Origin: FEN-1073 sp963780865 | GTDB lineage: Bacteria; Chloroflexota; Anaerolineae; Anaerolineales; RBG-16-64-43 | Assembly: GCA_963780865.1 (NCBI GenBank) | Contig: CAWADT010000012.1 | Coordinates: 1-64,000, forward strand | Direction of reading: 5' to 3' | Length of the DNA: 64,000 nucleotides | Shown here: piece after piece, positions 33,207-42,521 of the stretch | Position numbering within the stretch: position 1 is the first letter of the stretch | How the letters are laid out: every line of letters starts with the position of its first letter | Program-made: the position numbers and the translations under genes | Notes under the pieces: model-generated | The model's database searches: none | What the model was told of the DNA's origin: nothing | Seen by the model: only the letters and a program-made list of their open reading frames with translations

Positions 33207-36200
33207 CTATAACCCCGCAAACACCATAATCCGGTTGTTGTCGGTATCGGTGATATAGACTTTCCCGCTCGCGTCGACCGCGATCCCGGAGGGAAGCGCG
33301 AAGGAAGAACTGTCGTTTCCTAAGGCGCCGAACGTGAAGAGGAATTTTCCCTCGGCGTCGAATACGAGCACTCGCGCGTCGCCCGGGTCGGTCACCCAAA
33401 CCCGCCCGTCGCTTGAAACGGCAAGGTAAGGTTTGGTATCGGTGGATTGGCCCTCCCAACCGGCGATCGGCCATTCCTTCTGATACTGCCAGACCCCGTC
33501 CAGTTCCTGGAAGATTTGCACGCGTTGATTCCAGGTGTCGGCCACGTACAGCCTGCCATCCGGACCGATAGCGACGCCCACCGGCTCGTTGAATTGCCCG
33601 GATCCGAATCCGGCTTCGCCAATCTTGGCGAGGAAGTTCCCCTCCGAATCGTAAATCACGATCCGCTTGTTTCCGGTGTCGGCGACGAACACCCGGCCCT
33701 TGCTATCCACCGCGACCGCCCGCGGGCCATAGAGGGCGTAATTTGGATCGGCGCTCGAAGAGGATCCCCAGGCCTTAAGAAATGTTCCGTCGGCCGTGAA
33801 TTTCTGAATGCGGAAGTTCCAAGTGTCGGCGACGTAAACCGATCCGTCGGGGCCGACCGCCACGCCCCACGGTTCGTTGAACAAACCGGTCGCGGCTTTC
33901 GAAGCGTCCGACCCGCTGAATCCTCCCCAGAAATTTATCAGATTCCCGACCGGGTCGAAATGCTGAATACGGTGGTTATTTGTGTCAACCACAAAGATCG
34001 ATCCATCCGGCGCGGCGGCGATGCCGCGCGGGCGTTGCAGCGATCCCGGATCGCTGCCTGCCTGACCCCAGGTTTGCAGGGCGGCGGCGTTGCGCACGGC
34101 GCCCGCATAGGGGTCGGCCACGACCGGCGGGGCAAAGGCCTCCGAACCGTATTGCCATAGCTGCGCGGCGATATCTTTGCGCACGTATAGCCGCATGCGT
34201 TCGCCGCTGGGCCATCCGGAGAGCGTCAAATTCTCTCCGGTCAGCTTCGCATAAGCCGAGTAATCCCGGTTCCACCAGATATTCCACAGCGCGGCCTGAT
34301 AATCCGGATGGACGAGGATGTACCGGATCCGGTCCCACGTGAGATTGAAATAATCCATCATCGGCCACCACAGACGCATATACGTGAAAGCGTAGTGGGT
34401 TTTGGAAAGCAGCCGGTCCGCCTGCGGCCAGTACATGTCTGCGACGATCACTACCGGATCGTTGACGAAGGAGGAATTGAGCGTTTCGCCGTAATTTACG
34501 GCGTTGGGATAATCCCGCAAATACCAGCCCATCAGCCATCCGGAACGGACGTCGTACGGGACGACCATGTTCAAGTCGTCATGCGTCCTCCGGGAGATAT
34601 CCTCGATTTGAGAGACCACGGTTTTCACGCCGGAAGCGGAGTGGGCATACACCAGAAATTCGGTAGGGTCGTTGTAATTAATGTAACTGGCCATCCACGC
34701 CGTGCGCGCGGTGAGCAACGCCAGCACGAGGATCACGCCCAGGTAGGCGATCCTGGAAAATCCGCCGGGCTGAATCCCCCACCAGAGCCAGACCAGCAGC
34801 AGGAGGCTCGCCGCCGCGACGACGAGGTAGGAGGCGAAATTTCCCGTGGCCGCAAGTTGGTCGAGGGTGTTGCCTGAGAAGGGGCGGACCGTCCCCGCCA
34901 GAGCGGCCAGAGTTTGAACCGACGCGATGACGGCGGAGGGCAGCGCCAGGAGCCCGATCCAGCGCGGCCAGGCCAGCAGCCAGGCCCAATCGATTTTGTC
35001 AATCACCTTGCCGATCACCCAACCGCCCAGCAGGATCATCGGCAGCGTAATGTGCACCGTCAGCCAGGGCATTTTTTCGCCCGCCAGAGTGAAAGCGGCG
35101 AGAGCGCCCACGCTCCAATAAGCAAACATCCACGGGACGGGCGAGGCGCCGATGGAATTCCAGACGGTCTGGGGTTTCGTTTCCGATTCCGGTTCGTCGA
35201 TCGGGAGCGAAGGCTCCGCCTTCGGCGTCGACTCTTTTTTCTTGCGCAAGCCCCAGGCGACGAGCGGGGAAGTAAGCAGGAGAAAGGCCGGCAAATATTC
35301 GTAGACGGGTATTTGCAGCAGGATATAGTAGTACCAGGGTTGGGAACCGCGCTGAACCTCCTGCTGAGCCATCCAATAATTCACCGAACCGACCAGCCCG
35401 ACAACCACGCCGGGGAAATTGGTAAGCGCGACGGAGAATAGAGCGATATAAACCCCGAAGAAGATCCCTGCGCAGACCAGCCACAATTTGCGATTCCATA
35501 GTAAACCGATCACGACCGCCGGAATGATCACCGTCAGGAGACACCCCAGCGAACTCGAGCAGGTAGGCGGCGTTTTGCAATTTCGCAAACGGGTCCCCGT
35601 CGAACGGGTTGAGGTTGAACAACGCCATGGGGAACGCGGCGAGCTGCGGCAGAAGCGTGGTTCCCATCACCACCAGAATGTCGACCGCGGGGAAGAGGTC
35701 CCTCAGAACAGGCAGCGGGAACTCCGCGAGCAACGTGACCATCGCGGCCACCAGCGCCGCCAGGAAAAGGATAAACAGCGCCACTCCAATCTGAACGATC
35801 GGACTGGTAATGAGCATCGCGGTATGGGTCATCATATCCGCGGGGGTCACTACGCCGGACGCTTTCGCCTGTTGGATAAGGTCCGCGCGTCCCGCGACGA
35901 ACAAAGCGGCCGCGCCCGCCGCAAGCACCACGGCCAGGAGCGAGAGCAACAGGTACCACCGGCGCCGGTCGTTGCTGGTCCACTTGTGCAGATAGAGCTG
36001 CCACTGGACCAAGCCGGCCAGAAAGACAATCGCCAAAACCGCGTAAATGTAAGCCGTCTCCTTGGTGGCATAGTGCAGCGCCGTGGCGGCCGCCAGAAGA
36101 TACAGCCAGCGCGGCTGCCGGCTCTCCAGATAACGGCCGATGGAATAGAACAGGAGCAGCCCCCAGACCACCACAAACGATTCGTTGCGGACGTAGCGCG

Positions 36201-36621
36201 AGTAGTAGAGCATGTACGGCGAGATCGCCATAAGCGCCCCTGCCGCCAGCGCGCCCGCCCTGCCCAGCCAGCGCCGGAAGAAATACAGAAGCATCACCGC
36301 CGCCACGCCGAACAGCGCGGCGGGAACCCGCGCCGAAAAATCTCCCGCGCCGAATAGGAAATAGGAGCCCGCCACGAGAAGAATCTGGAACGGGCCGTGG
36401 GTCATCGGGTTGGGCGTGTATCCCGTGCCTCGGTAAAGGGACCAAGCCAGCTGGGTATGCTGGCTCTCGTCATGGCTCATCACCCGGGTGTCGAGCATCG
36501 CGAACCGGGAGCCGAGCGCGACAACACACAGCACGGCCCACAGCAGATGCTCCCACCGGATCGGGAATCCGCGGATTACTGCTCGGTCCAGCCAAGGCAA
36601 GGTGGAGGGTTGTTGGTCCAT
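33207..36621 (-). CDS. Agl23/TIGR03663-type membrane protein fused to NHL repeats, one frameshift
   Basis: A polytopic membrane protein of the glycosyltransferase-39-like TIGR03663 group, followed by a beta-propeller, about 1140 residues in all. The N-terminal half (from 36621) has MSHDESQHTQLAWSL with the acidic metal-binding pair and about ten TM helices. It ends near 35550, where the frame changes. The continuation (SLGCLLTVIIPAVVIGLLW...) includes GEKMPWLTVH and further TM helices to about 34680, a soluble region, then at least five NHL repeats (VYVADTWNFRIQKF, VFVADTGNKRIVIYD, LYVADTWNQRVQIFQ). A missing base at about 35540-35560 would restore one reading frame. The family is linked to lipid-linked sugar transfer and protein glycosylation; substrate unknown. 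Confidence 0.8.
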
Positions 36622-36625
36622 CGAT

Positions 36626-37633
36626 TTATCCTTTGGGAGCGCGCCTTCCCGATTTTCGGAACGGTGTCAGTCGGTTTTTCCCGGCGGGTTTATGGGAAGC
36701 CGGTTTTGCACCTATTCCGCGCGGGGATGGATTAACAGGGGAAACACGTCGATCGGCGTTTCGTCCGGATATAAAATGTTTATTTTCCGCGTGATTCTGC
36801 GGAGCAGCGTTCCTCCCGGGGTTGAGGCGAGGCGCACGTTTCTCGGAAACTTGGGAGAGTGCGTTTTGCCGGGGGATAAATCGTTTTTTCCACGAAGGCT
36901 TCCGGGGGAAAAATTTCACGCCGGATCCGCGTAGCGATGCAATTTCCGCCGGGGTCAGCTCGCGATATTGGCCGGGTCGAAGTCCACCCAGCGCGAGGCT
37001 GCCGATTTTCCGGCGTATGATTCGCACGATCGGCAATCCAATGCATCGGCCGATCTCGCGCAGCTCATGCTTGCGGCCTTCGTGCATTACCACCCGCAGC
37101 CACGCGCCGCGCCCTTCCGGAGCTTCCACCAGCACCTGCATGGGAGCTGTGCGAACGCCCTCTTCGAGGACGACGCCCCGGCGCCAGATCTCCAGTTGCT
37201 CCTCGGATGGCCGCCTGGCCACCAGCACGCGATATTCCTTCTCCACTTCGTAGCGGGGATGGGAAATGCGCTGGGCCAGCTCGCCGTCGTTGGTGAGTAA
37301 AATCAAACCTTCGCTGTCCATATCCAGGCGCCCGACGGGGAAGAACCGGCCTTTCACCGGGAGCAGATCGCGCACGGTGGCGCGGTTTCCCTGCGGCGCG
37401 AGCGAGGAGACTACGCCGCGCGGTTTGTGCAGCGCAAACGTTTGCAACGCTGCGGCGGTTCGTAGGACCGACCCATCCACCGTGATTTTATCTTTCGAAG
37501 GATCGGCGCTCATTCCCAACGTTGCGGTTCGGCCGTTGACCAGCACCCGGCCTGCCTCGATCAGCTGCTCGCAGCCGCGTCGGGAGCCCAACCCCGCCGC
37601 CGCCATCAGCTTTTGCAGCCGCTCCGTCGCCAT
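36626..37633 (-). CDS. rluB: Pseudouridine synthase, RsuA/RluB family
   Basis: About 335 residues. An N-terminal S4 RNA-binding domain (ERLQKLMAAAGLGSRRGCEQLIEAGRVLVNG) is followed by the TruA/RsuA-like catalytic domain with catalytic Asp in GRLDMDSEGLILLTNDG, then HPRYEVEKEYRV, HEGRKHELREIGR and VRIIRRKIGSLAL. It isomerises a uridine in 23S rRNA; RluB rather than RsuA is inferred. A basic, low-complexity tail of about 95 residues (Arg/Lys/Pro/Asn-rich) follows residue 240 and is unusual in length. Start 37633 was chosen for spacing to AAGGAG; GTG 37642 and ATG 37639 overlap the scpB stop. Confidence 0.9.
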   Translation of the reverse strand: MATERLQKLMAAAGLGSRRGCEQLIEAGRVLVNGRTATLGMSADPSKDKITVDGSVLRTAAALQTFALHKPRGVVSSLAPQGNRATVRDLLPVKGRFFPVGRLDMDSEGLILLTNDGELAQRISHPRYEVEKEYRVLVARRPSEEQLEIWRRGVVLEEGVRTAPMQVLVEAPEGRGAWLRVVMHEGRKHELREIGRCIGLPIVRIIRRKIGSLALGGLRPGQYRELTPAEIASLRGSGVKFFPRKPSWKKRFIPRQNALSQVSEKRAPRLNPGRNAAPQNHAENKHFISGRNADRRVSPVNPSPRGIGAKPASHKPAGKNRLTPFRKSGRRAPKG

Positions 37634-37638
37634 CAACA

Positions 37639-38223
37639 TCACTCCTTTAATATCGGCGTCGTCGGCGGGCCGGCCTCGGCGGGAATTTCTTTCAACGGCT
37701 CATCCAAATCCAACGCGGGCAATTCCGCCGTCGACCCCAGGCCGAAATGTCTCAGGAAATCCGAAGTCGTCACATACAGGATGGGCCGGCCCGGCCCTTC
37801 GGTGCGGCCCACTTCCTCGACCAACCCCTTCGCCATTAAGTTTTCCAGCACGCTTTCGGTGTTCACCCCGCGCACCGAATCGATCTGGGGGCGGGTGAGC
37901 GGTTGTTTGTAGGCCAGGATCGCCAGAGTTTCCAGCGCAGCCCGGCTTAGCCCGATGGTATGTTCCATCCCGAGGAATTTTTCAACCGCCTGCGCCGCGC
38001 GCGGCGAGGTGGTGAGATGCACCCGGTCTCCCATCCGAAGAATCTTCAATCCGCGGGTTTGGTATTCCTGTTCCAGAGATTCCAACGCATCTTCCACCGC
38101 TTGATCGTCGGTCTCGAGGGCGGAAGCCAGGATGGGAACGGGAACCGGCTCGGCGGCCACAAACAGAATGCTTTCCAGCCGCGCGGTTATCGATAGCGGT
38201 TGCTCGTTCTCGTGATTCGTCAT
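37639..38223 (-). CDS. scpB: Chromosome segregation/condensation protein ScpB
   Basis: A 194-residue kleisin-associated winged-helix subunit of the SMC-ScpAB condensin. Seen are the N-terminal LESILFVAAEPVPVPILASAL and the signature LSRAALETLAILAYKQPLTRPQIDSVRGVNTESVLENLMAKGLVEEVGR with ILYVTTSDFLRHFGL. scpA is not adjacent on this side. It is translationally coupled to rluB, a common bacterial pairing. A TATAAT on the opposite strand at 38226 belongs to the divergent lipoprotein gene. Confidence 0.94.
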   Translation of the reverse strand: MTNHENEQPLSITARLESILFVAAEPVPVPILASALETDDQAVEDALESLEQEYQTRGLKILRMGDRVHLTTSPRAAQAVEKFLGMEHTIGLSRAALETLAILAYKQPLTRPQIDSVRGVNTESVLENLMAKGLVEEVGRTEGPGRPILYVTTSDFLRHFGLGSTAELPALDLDEPLKEIPAEAGPPTTPILKE

Positions 38224-38275
38224 GCTATAATCTTCCTCGGAATCCAGAAGTCGGCTTTTCGCAAGGCGGTGCTCC

Positions 38276-38848
38276 GTGAACGCAACTTTCCGAAAGTTCT
38301 TCCCGACGGTAGGCGGCGTTGCCGGCGTTCTCCTTGCGGCCCTGGCGTGTACGGTCTACCTCGGCGGGCCCGAGCCGCCCGGCCCTGAAATCACTCCGGT
38401 GGGTGATGCGCAATCGATCCAGAAAACCTGGTCCGATGCCGTCGCGCTTTCGGCGGATAAGACGGTCGTGGTGGTATTTTCGGAAGCCGAATTGACCGCC
38501 TACCTACAGCAAAAACTCGAGGCCAATGCCGGCAACAATTTCCATTCCGCCCAAGTGTTTCTCCGCGACGGGCGGATCCAGGTTTACGGAATCTTGTCCG
38601 CCGGCGACGCCTCCGCTTCCGCGATTCTGCGCCTGCGTCCGGACGTGACCGACCAGGGGAAAATTAACTTCGTGCTCGAACAGGCCCAGGTCGGGCCGTT
38701 GAATTTGCCCGCCGGCCTGCTCTCGGCCGTGTCGGACGTTTTAACCGAAGCGTTCACCGGCCAGGTCGGATCAATCGCCACCGGTTTCCTCGTTCAGGAG
38801 GTTCTCGTCGGAGATGGACAGATCGCGATCCGCGGGATCCTGCGCTGA
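38276..38848 (+). CDS. Putative lipoprotein, LmeA/YpmS-like
   Basis: A 190-residue protein with GTG start. The signal ends in a lipobox LAALAC (C25). The mature part has VVVFSEAELTAYLQQKL, VFLRDGRIQVYGIL and a VGPLNLPAGLLSAVSDVLTEAF segment, which recall the tubular lipid-binding fold of DUF2993/YpmS-type proteins; this is a weak structural impression only. It is divergent from scpB, with a TATAAT at 38226-38231, and is followed by another lipoprotein gene. Confidence 0.6.
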   Translation: MNATFRKFFPTVGGVAGVLLAALACTVYLGGPEPPGPEITPVGDAQSIQKTWSDAVALSADKTVVVVFSEAELTAYLQQKLEANAGNNFHSAQVFLRDGRIQVYGILSAGDASASAILRLRPDVTDQGKINFVLEQAQVGPLNLPAGLLSAVSDVLTEAFTGQVGSIATGFLVQEVLVGDGQIAIRGILR

Positions 38849-38885
38849 CTTTCACCGAAATCTTCCGGCCCCGTTGTCCGATCGT

Positions 38886-40520
38886 ATGACTCGAAAGATT
38901 ATACCAGCGCCCTCCCTCCGCCCGTTCCCGCGCAGCCCCATCCGGGGCGATCAATTCGCGGTTCCGGCGGCGGTCCTCCTGCTGATTTCGTTTCTGCTGG
39001 CATCCTGCGCCTCGCCCCAGGTGCGCGCGCCCGACGTCAGCGTGAGCCTGATCGCCGACAGCGAGCGCCAGGACCTCCGCATCGCGCCGGGCACGACGGT
39101 GGCGAGCGTCCTGGCGCAAGCCGGGATTACGCTTGGCGCGCTGGACCGGGTAACCCCGCCTCTCTATTCGCTGCTGGCGGATGGAACCGCCATCCGCGTC
39201 ATCCGGGTGAAGGAATCCTTCGATGTGGAGCAGGTGACGATTCCCTTCGAACGCCGAATCGTCCGCAACGAAGCACTCCCGCCCGACGAAATCCGGCTGG
39301 TGCAGGCCGGGCAGAACGGCACCCAGGAGATTACCTATCGAATCCTGTCTGAAGACGGTGTGGAAACCTCCCGGACGCCTTTGCGAACGACCATTCTCAA
39401 GGATTCCATCCCCGAGATAGTCATGATCGGGGCCACGGCGTCGTTCCATACCGTCTCTTTGCGCGGGTCGTTGGTCTACGTGGACTCGGGCAACGCTTGG
39501 ATTCTCTCACGGGATTCGAGCAACCGGTATCCGCTGGCGGCCAGCGGGGACCTGGATTCGCGGATCTTTTCACTGTCGCCGGATGGGCAATGGCTGTTGT
39601 TTTCCCGCAACCAGGAAGGGCAGATCAATGCGTTGTACGTGGTCGCGGTTCTCGGCGGCGAATCCCCCTTTCCGCTTGGAGTGTACAACGTGGTCCACTT
39701 TGCGGAGTGGTCCCCTTCCGACAAACGGACCGTCGCCTATTCCACCGTCCAGCCGATGTCGGCCGCGCCCGGCTGGCAAGCACTCAACGATCTGCGGATG
39801 ATCTCCTTCGACGACAAGAAGACCCTCTCGGCGGAACAAAAGCTGCTCTCCCCGCACTCCGAGGGTTCCTATTCGTGGTGGGGGATGGAGTTCGCCTGGT
39901 CGCCGGACGGATCGCGGCTGGCCTATTCGCGCCCGGACGAAATCGGATGGATCGCCAAAACGGGCGGAATGCTTCATCCGCTCCTGACCATCACCCCGTT
40001 CCGCACGCTCGCGGACTGGGTATGGCTTCCTCCCATTCACTGGTCGGCCGACGGCGCCTTTCTGCTTACCGTCCGCCACGGAGACCCGGTTGCCTCCGAA
40101 TCTCCGGAAGAAAGCCCGGTGTTTGATTTGATGGCGGTCCCCGCGGATGGAGATGCTCCGATCCTGTTGTTCGGGCGCGCGGGAATGTTTGCCTTCCCCG
40201 TTCCCGGCCCCTTGCAAAACTTGGCGAACGAGCAAGGGTATAATGTGGCGTTTCTCCAAGCCGTGCATCCCCTCGAAAGCGACCGCAGCAAATACTACCT
40301 GATGGTGGCCGACCGGGATGGCAGCAATCTCCGCGCGCTTTTTCCGCCGGAGGGCGAAACCGGTTTGAGCCCGCGGGATACCGGCGCAGTGAAATGGTCC
40401 CCGGATGGATCGCAAATTGCACTGATCTACGAAGGCAACCTTTGGATTGTCGACGTGGCGACCGGCGAGGGGTCTCAGCTCACCGGGGACGGCCAGGTCA
40501 CGGCAGTGGATTGGCGGTAA
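38886..40520 (+). CDS. Lipoprotein with DUF348/G5-type domains and TolB-like propeller repeats
   Basis: A 544-residue lipoprotein. A hydrophobic signal ends with LLASC (C40). Residues about 48-170 contain a DUF348-like module (LIADSERQDLRIAPGTTVASVLAQAGI) and a G5-like beta segment (VTIPFERRIVRNEALPP, then GVETSRTPLRTTILKDSIPEIVMIG). The rest carries WD/PD40-like propeller blades (FSLSPDGQWLLFSR, FAWSPDGSRLAYSR, VKWSPDGSQIALIYEGNLWIVD). The start at ATG 38886 gives the best signal peptide. It is an extracytoplasmic binding or cell-wall-associated protein; the ligand is unknown. Confidence 0.75.
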   Translation: MTRKIIPAPSLRPFPRSPIRGDQFAVPAAVLLLISFLLASCASPQVRAPDVSVSLIADSERQDLRIAPGTTVASVLAQAGITLGALDRVTPPLYSLLADGTAIRVIRVKESFDVEQVTIPFERRIVRNEALPPDEIRLVQAGQNGTQEITYRILSEDGVETSRTPLRTTILKDSIPEIVMIGATASFHTVSLRGSLVYVDSGNAWILSRDSSNRYPLAASGDLDSRIFSLSPDGQWLLFSRNQEGQINALYVVAVLGGESPFPLGVYNVVHFAEWSPSDKRTVAYSTVQPMSAAPGWQALNDLRMISFDDKKTLSAEQKLLSPHSEGSYSWWGMEFAWSPDGSRLAYSRPDEIGWIAKTGGMLHPLLTITPFRTLADWVWLPPIHWSADGAFLLTVRHGDPVASESPEESPVFDLMAVPADGDAPILLFGRAGMFAFPVPGPLQNLANEQGYNVAFLQAVHPLESDRSKYYLMVADRDGSNLRALFPPEGETGLSPRDTGAVKWSPDGSQIALIYEGNLWIVDVATGEGSQLTGDGQVTAVDWR

Positions 40521-40569
40521 AAACCAAATCGGATCCCCGCGTGGGGGCTGGGATCATCCAGGAGCGTTC

Positions 40570-41535
40570 ATGCGCATTGTCTTAAGCGGGGCCGCAGGGT
40601 TTATCGGATCGCATTTATGCGACCGGCTTTTGGCCGAAGGTCACGACGTCGTCGGGCTGGATAATTACGTCACCGGCTCCAAGGAAAACATCGCGCACCT
40701 CGCATCCAATCCGCATTTCCGGCTGATCGAGCACGACGTCTCCAAGACCATCGAAGTGCCCGGAAAAATCGACGCGGTGATGCACTTCGCATCGCCGGCC
40801 AGCCCCAATCCCGACAGCCCCTACGGATATCCGCAATTGCCGATTCAAACCCTGAAAGCCGGCGGGTTGGGAACGCACAACCTGCTCGGGGTGGCCAAGG
40901 CCAATGGAGCCCGGTTTTTGCTGGCGTCGACGTCGGAAATTTACGGCGACCCGCTCGAGCACCCGCAAAAGGAATCCTATTGGGGCCACGTCGACCCGGT
41001 CGGCCCCCGTTCGGTCTACGATGAGGCCAAACGGTTCGCCGAAGCGATGACGATGGCCTATTACCGCTATCACGATCTGGACACGAAGATCGTCCGCATC
41101 TTCAACACCTACGGCCCGCGGATGCGCCTCGACGACGGCCGGGTGGTTCCGAATTTCATCGGCCAAGCCCTGCGCGGCGAACCGTTGACCGTCTACGGCG
41201 ACGGAACCCAAACCCGCTCCTTCTGTTATGTCGACGATCTGGTGGATGGGATCTACCGCCTCCTGCTGAGCGGCGAACACGATCCGGTCAACCTCGGCAA
41301 TCCGGCGGAAATCAGCATCAAGGAATTCGCCGAGCGGATCGGCGCCATGTTCCTGCCGCCCAGCCCGATCACCATCCAGGTCCAGCGGCGGGGCAGCGGC
41401 GATCCGCAGCGGCGCCAGCCGGATATCACCCGCGCGCAAGCGACCTTGGGTTGGTCGCCCAAGGTTTCCCTCGACGAGGGCCTGGCCCGGACAGTGCGTT
41501 ATTTCCAAACCAAAATTCCCTCCGCCCGCTCCTGA
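40570..41535 (+). CDS. NAD-dependent sugar epimerase/dehydratase (UDP-glucuronate decarboxylase-like)
   Basis: A 321-residue extended short-chain dehydrogenase with NAD motif GAAGFIGSHL and LDNYVTGSKENI. The catalytic triad is seen as Thr/Ser in LLASTSEIYGDP and YxxxK in SVYDEAKRFAEAM, followed by IVRIFNTYGPRM and GDGTQTRSFCYVDDLVDG. The sequence pattern is closest to UDP-xylose synthase-type decarboxylases. It makes nucleotide sugars for the envelope and fits with the following GtrA gene and the Agl23-type gene nearby. CAGGAGCG precedes ATG 40570. Confidence 0.88.
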   Translation: MRIVLSGAAGFIGSHLCDRLLAEGHDVVGLDNYVTGSKENIAHLASNPHFRLIEHDVSKTIEVPGKIDAVMHFASPASPNPDSPYGYPQLPIQTLKAGGLGTHNLLGVAKANGARFLLASTSEIYGDPLEHPQKESYWGHVDPVGPRSVYDEAKRFAEAMTMAYYRYHDLDTKIVRIFNTYGPRMRLDDGRVVPNFIGQALRGEPLTVYGDGTQTRSFCYVDDLVDGIYRLLLSGEHDPVNLGNPAEISIKEFAERIGAMFLPPSPITIQVQRRGSGDPQRRQPDITRAQATLGWSPKVSLDEGLARTVRYFQTKIPSARS

Positions 41536-41607
41536 ACCCGGCCTTCACCGCCTGGTCTCGCGCACGGCCTACCATGGTCGATCCCATCTTCTCGGCTGAG
41601 TGATCCA

Positions 41608-42120
41608 TTGAATGACACTACGGTAAAGAAAGAACCGCGGGTTGAGGAGTTTTCCGCGAAGAGCGGAAGCGGTTTGAATTTAAACCGCGAAGGAACCCGC
41701 TTCGCGAAATTTCTGGCGGTGGGAACGATCGGGGCCGTGGTGGATTTCGGGACCTTTAACCTGCTCACCGCGGGTTTTCACTTCTGGCCGGTGCCTTCCT
41801 CGGTGTGTTCTTTCACCGCCGCGGTCTGCAGCAATTTTCTCTTCAACCGGTATTGGACCTATCCCGACTCGCGCTCTAAACCGATCTGGCGGCAAGCAGT
41901 CCAATTCACAGCGGTGAATGGGGTGGGTTTGGGAATCCGCACCCCGTTGTTTGCCTTCCTTATCCCGGTTTGGGCGCGCGCTTTATCCGGCAACGGTTCA
42001 GCCTTAACCGCGCTGGGCGAACAGCTTCCGCGCAACCTTGCCCTCGGATGCGCGGTCTTCGTCGTGCTGATCTGGAATTTTGTGGTTAACCGGTTCTGGA
42101 CGTATAATGATATTTCCTGA
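41608..42120 (+). CDS. GtrA-family membrane protein
   Basis: A 170-residue protein with TTG start and four predicted helices (about 35-55, 63-83, 97-118 and 142-162). GtrA signatures are FLAVGTIGAVVDFGTFNLL, SNFLFNRYWTYPDS and the repeat WNFVVNRFWTYNDIS. GtrA proteins are thought to move lipid-linked sugars across the membrane. It follows a nucleotide-sugar enzyme. A Gly/Asn-rich insertion before helix 4 (ALSGNGSALTALGEQLP) is a little longer than usual. Confidence 0.88.
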   Translation: MNDTTVKKEPRVEEFSAKSGSGLNLNREGTRFAKFLAVGTIGAVVDFGTFNLLTAGFHFWPVPSSVCSFTAAVCSNFLFNRYWTYPDSRSKPIWRQAVQFTAVNGVGLGIRTPLFAFLIPVWARALSGNGSALTALGEQLPRNLALGCAVFVVLIWNFVVNRFWTYNDIS

Positions 42121-42125
42121 AAGCC

Positions 42126-42509
42126 ATGACCGGAAAAACCGTTCCCGCGCCGATGATTATTTTCACTTCCCGGGGAGACTGGGGAGCGTTCCTGATTTAT
42201 CCATATCTGTTTAATACGTCCGGCGAGTGGATCGGCTGGGTGACGTCTCAGAAGGAAATTTTTAACCTGGATGGAACCTACGTCGGCTCGATCTCTCCGG
42301 ACCAGCGAATCCTCCGGAAGAAAAGCCTGGAAACCGTGCCCCCCAAAAGGCAAGTTCCGGCCGCGCCATCCAAACCCAGAATTCCCGCGGCCATTCCGCT
42401 TCCTCCCCGGATGACGGAATTATCCTACGATCAGTTGGACGTTCTGGAAGATATGCCGGATTCTCTCCACACGATGGACTCCGGCGAATTCAAGCCCGAC
42501 GTCGAATAA
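42126..42509 (+). CDS. Hypothetical protein with a short beta-repeat module
   Basis: A 127-residue protein starting five bases after GtrA. Residues 10-65 are beta-rich (IIFTSRGDWGAFLIYPYLFNTSG, then EWIGWVTSQKEIFNLDGTYVGSISPDQRIL), resembling short wall- or membrane-associated beta modules. A Pro/Arg-rich linker follows at about 73-95, then an acidic tail. No family recognised. It precedes the Mg-chelatase-type ATPase in the same direction. Confidence 0.6.
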   Translation: MTGKTVPAPMIIFTSRGDWGAFLIYPYLFNTSGEWIGWVTSQKEIFNLDGTYVGSISPDQRILRKKSLETVPPKRQVPAAPSKPRIPAAIPLPPRMTELSYDQLDVLEDMPDSLHTMDSGEFKPDVE

Positions 42510-42521
42510 TTTACTTGTCCC

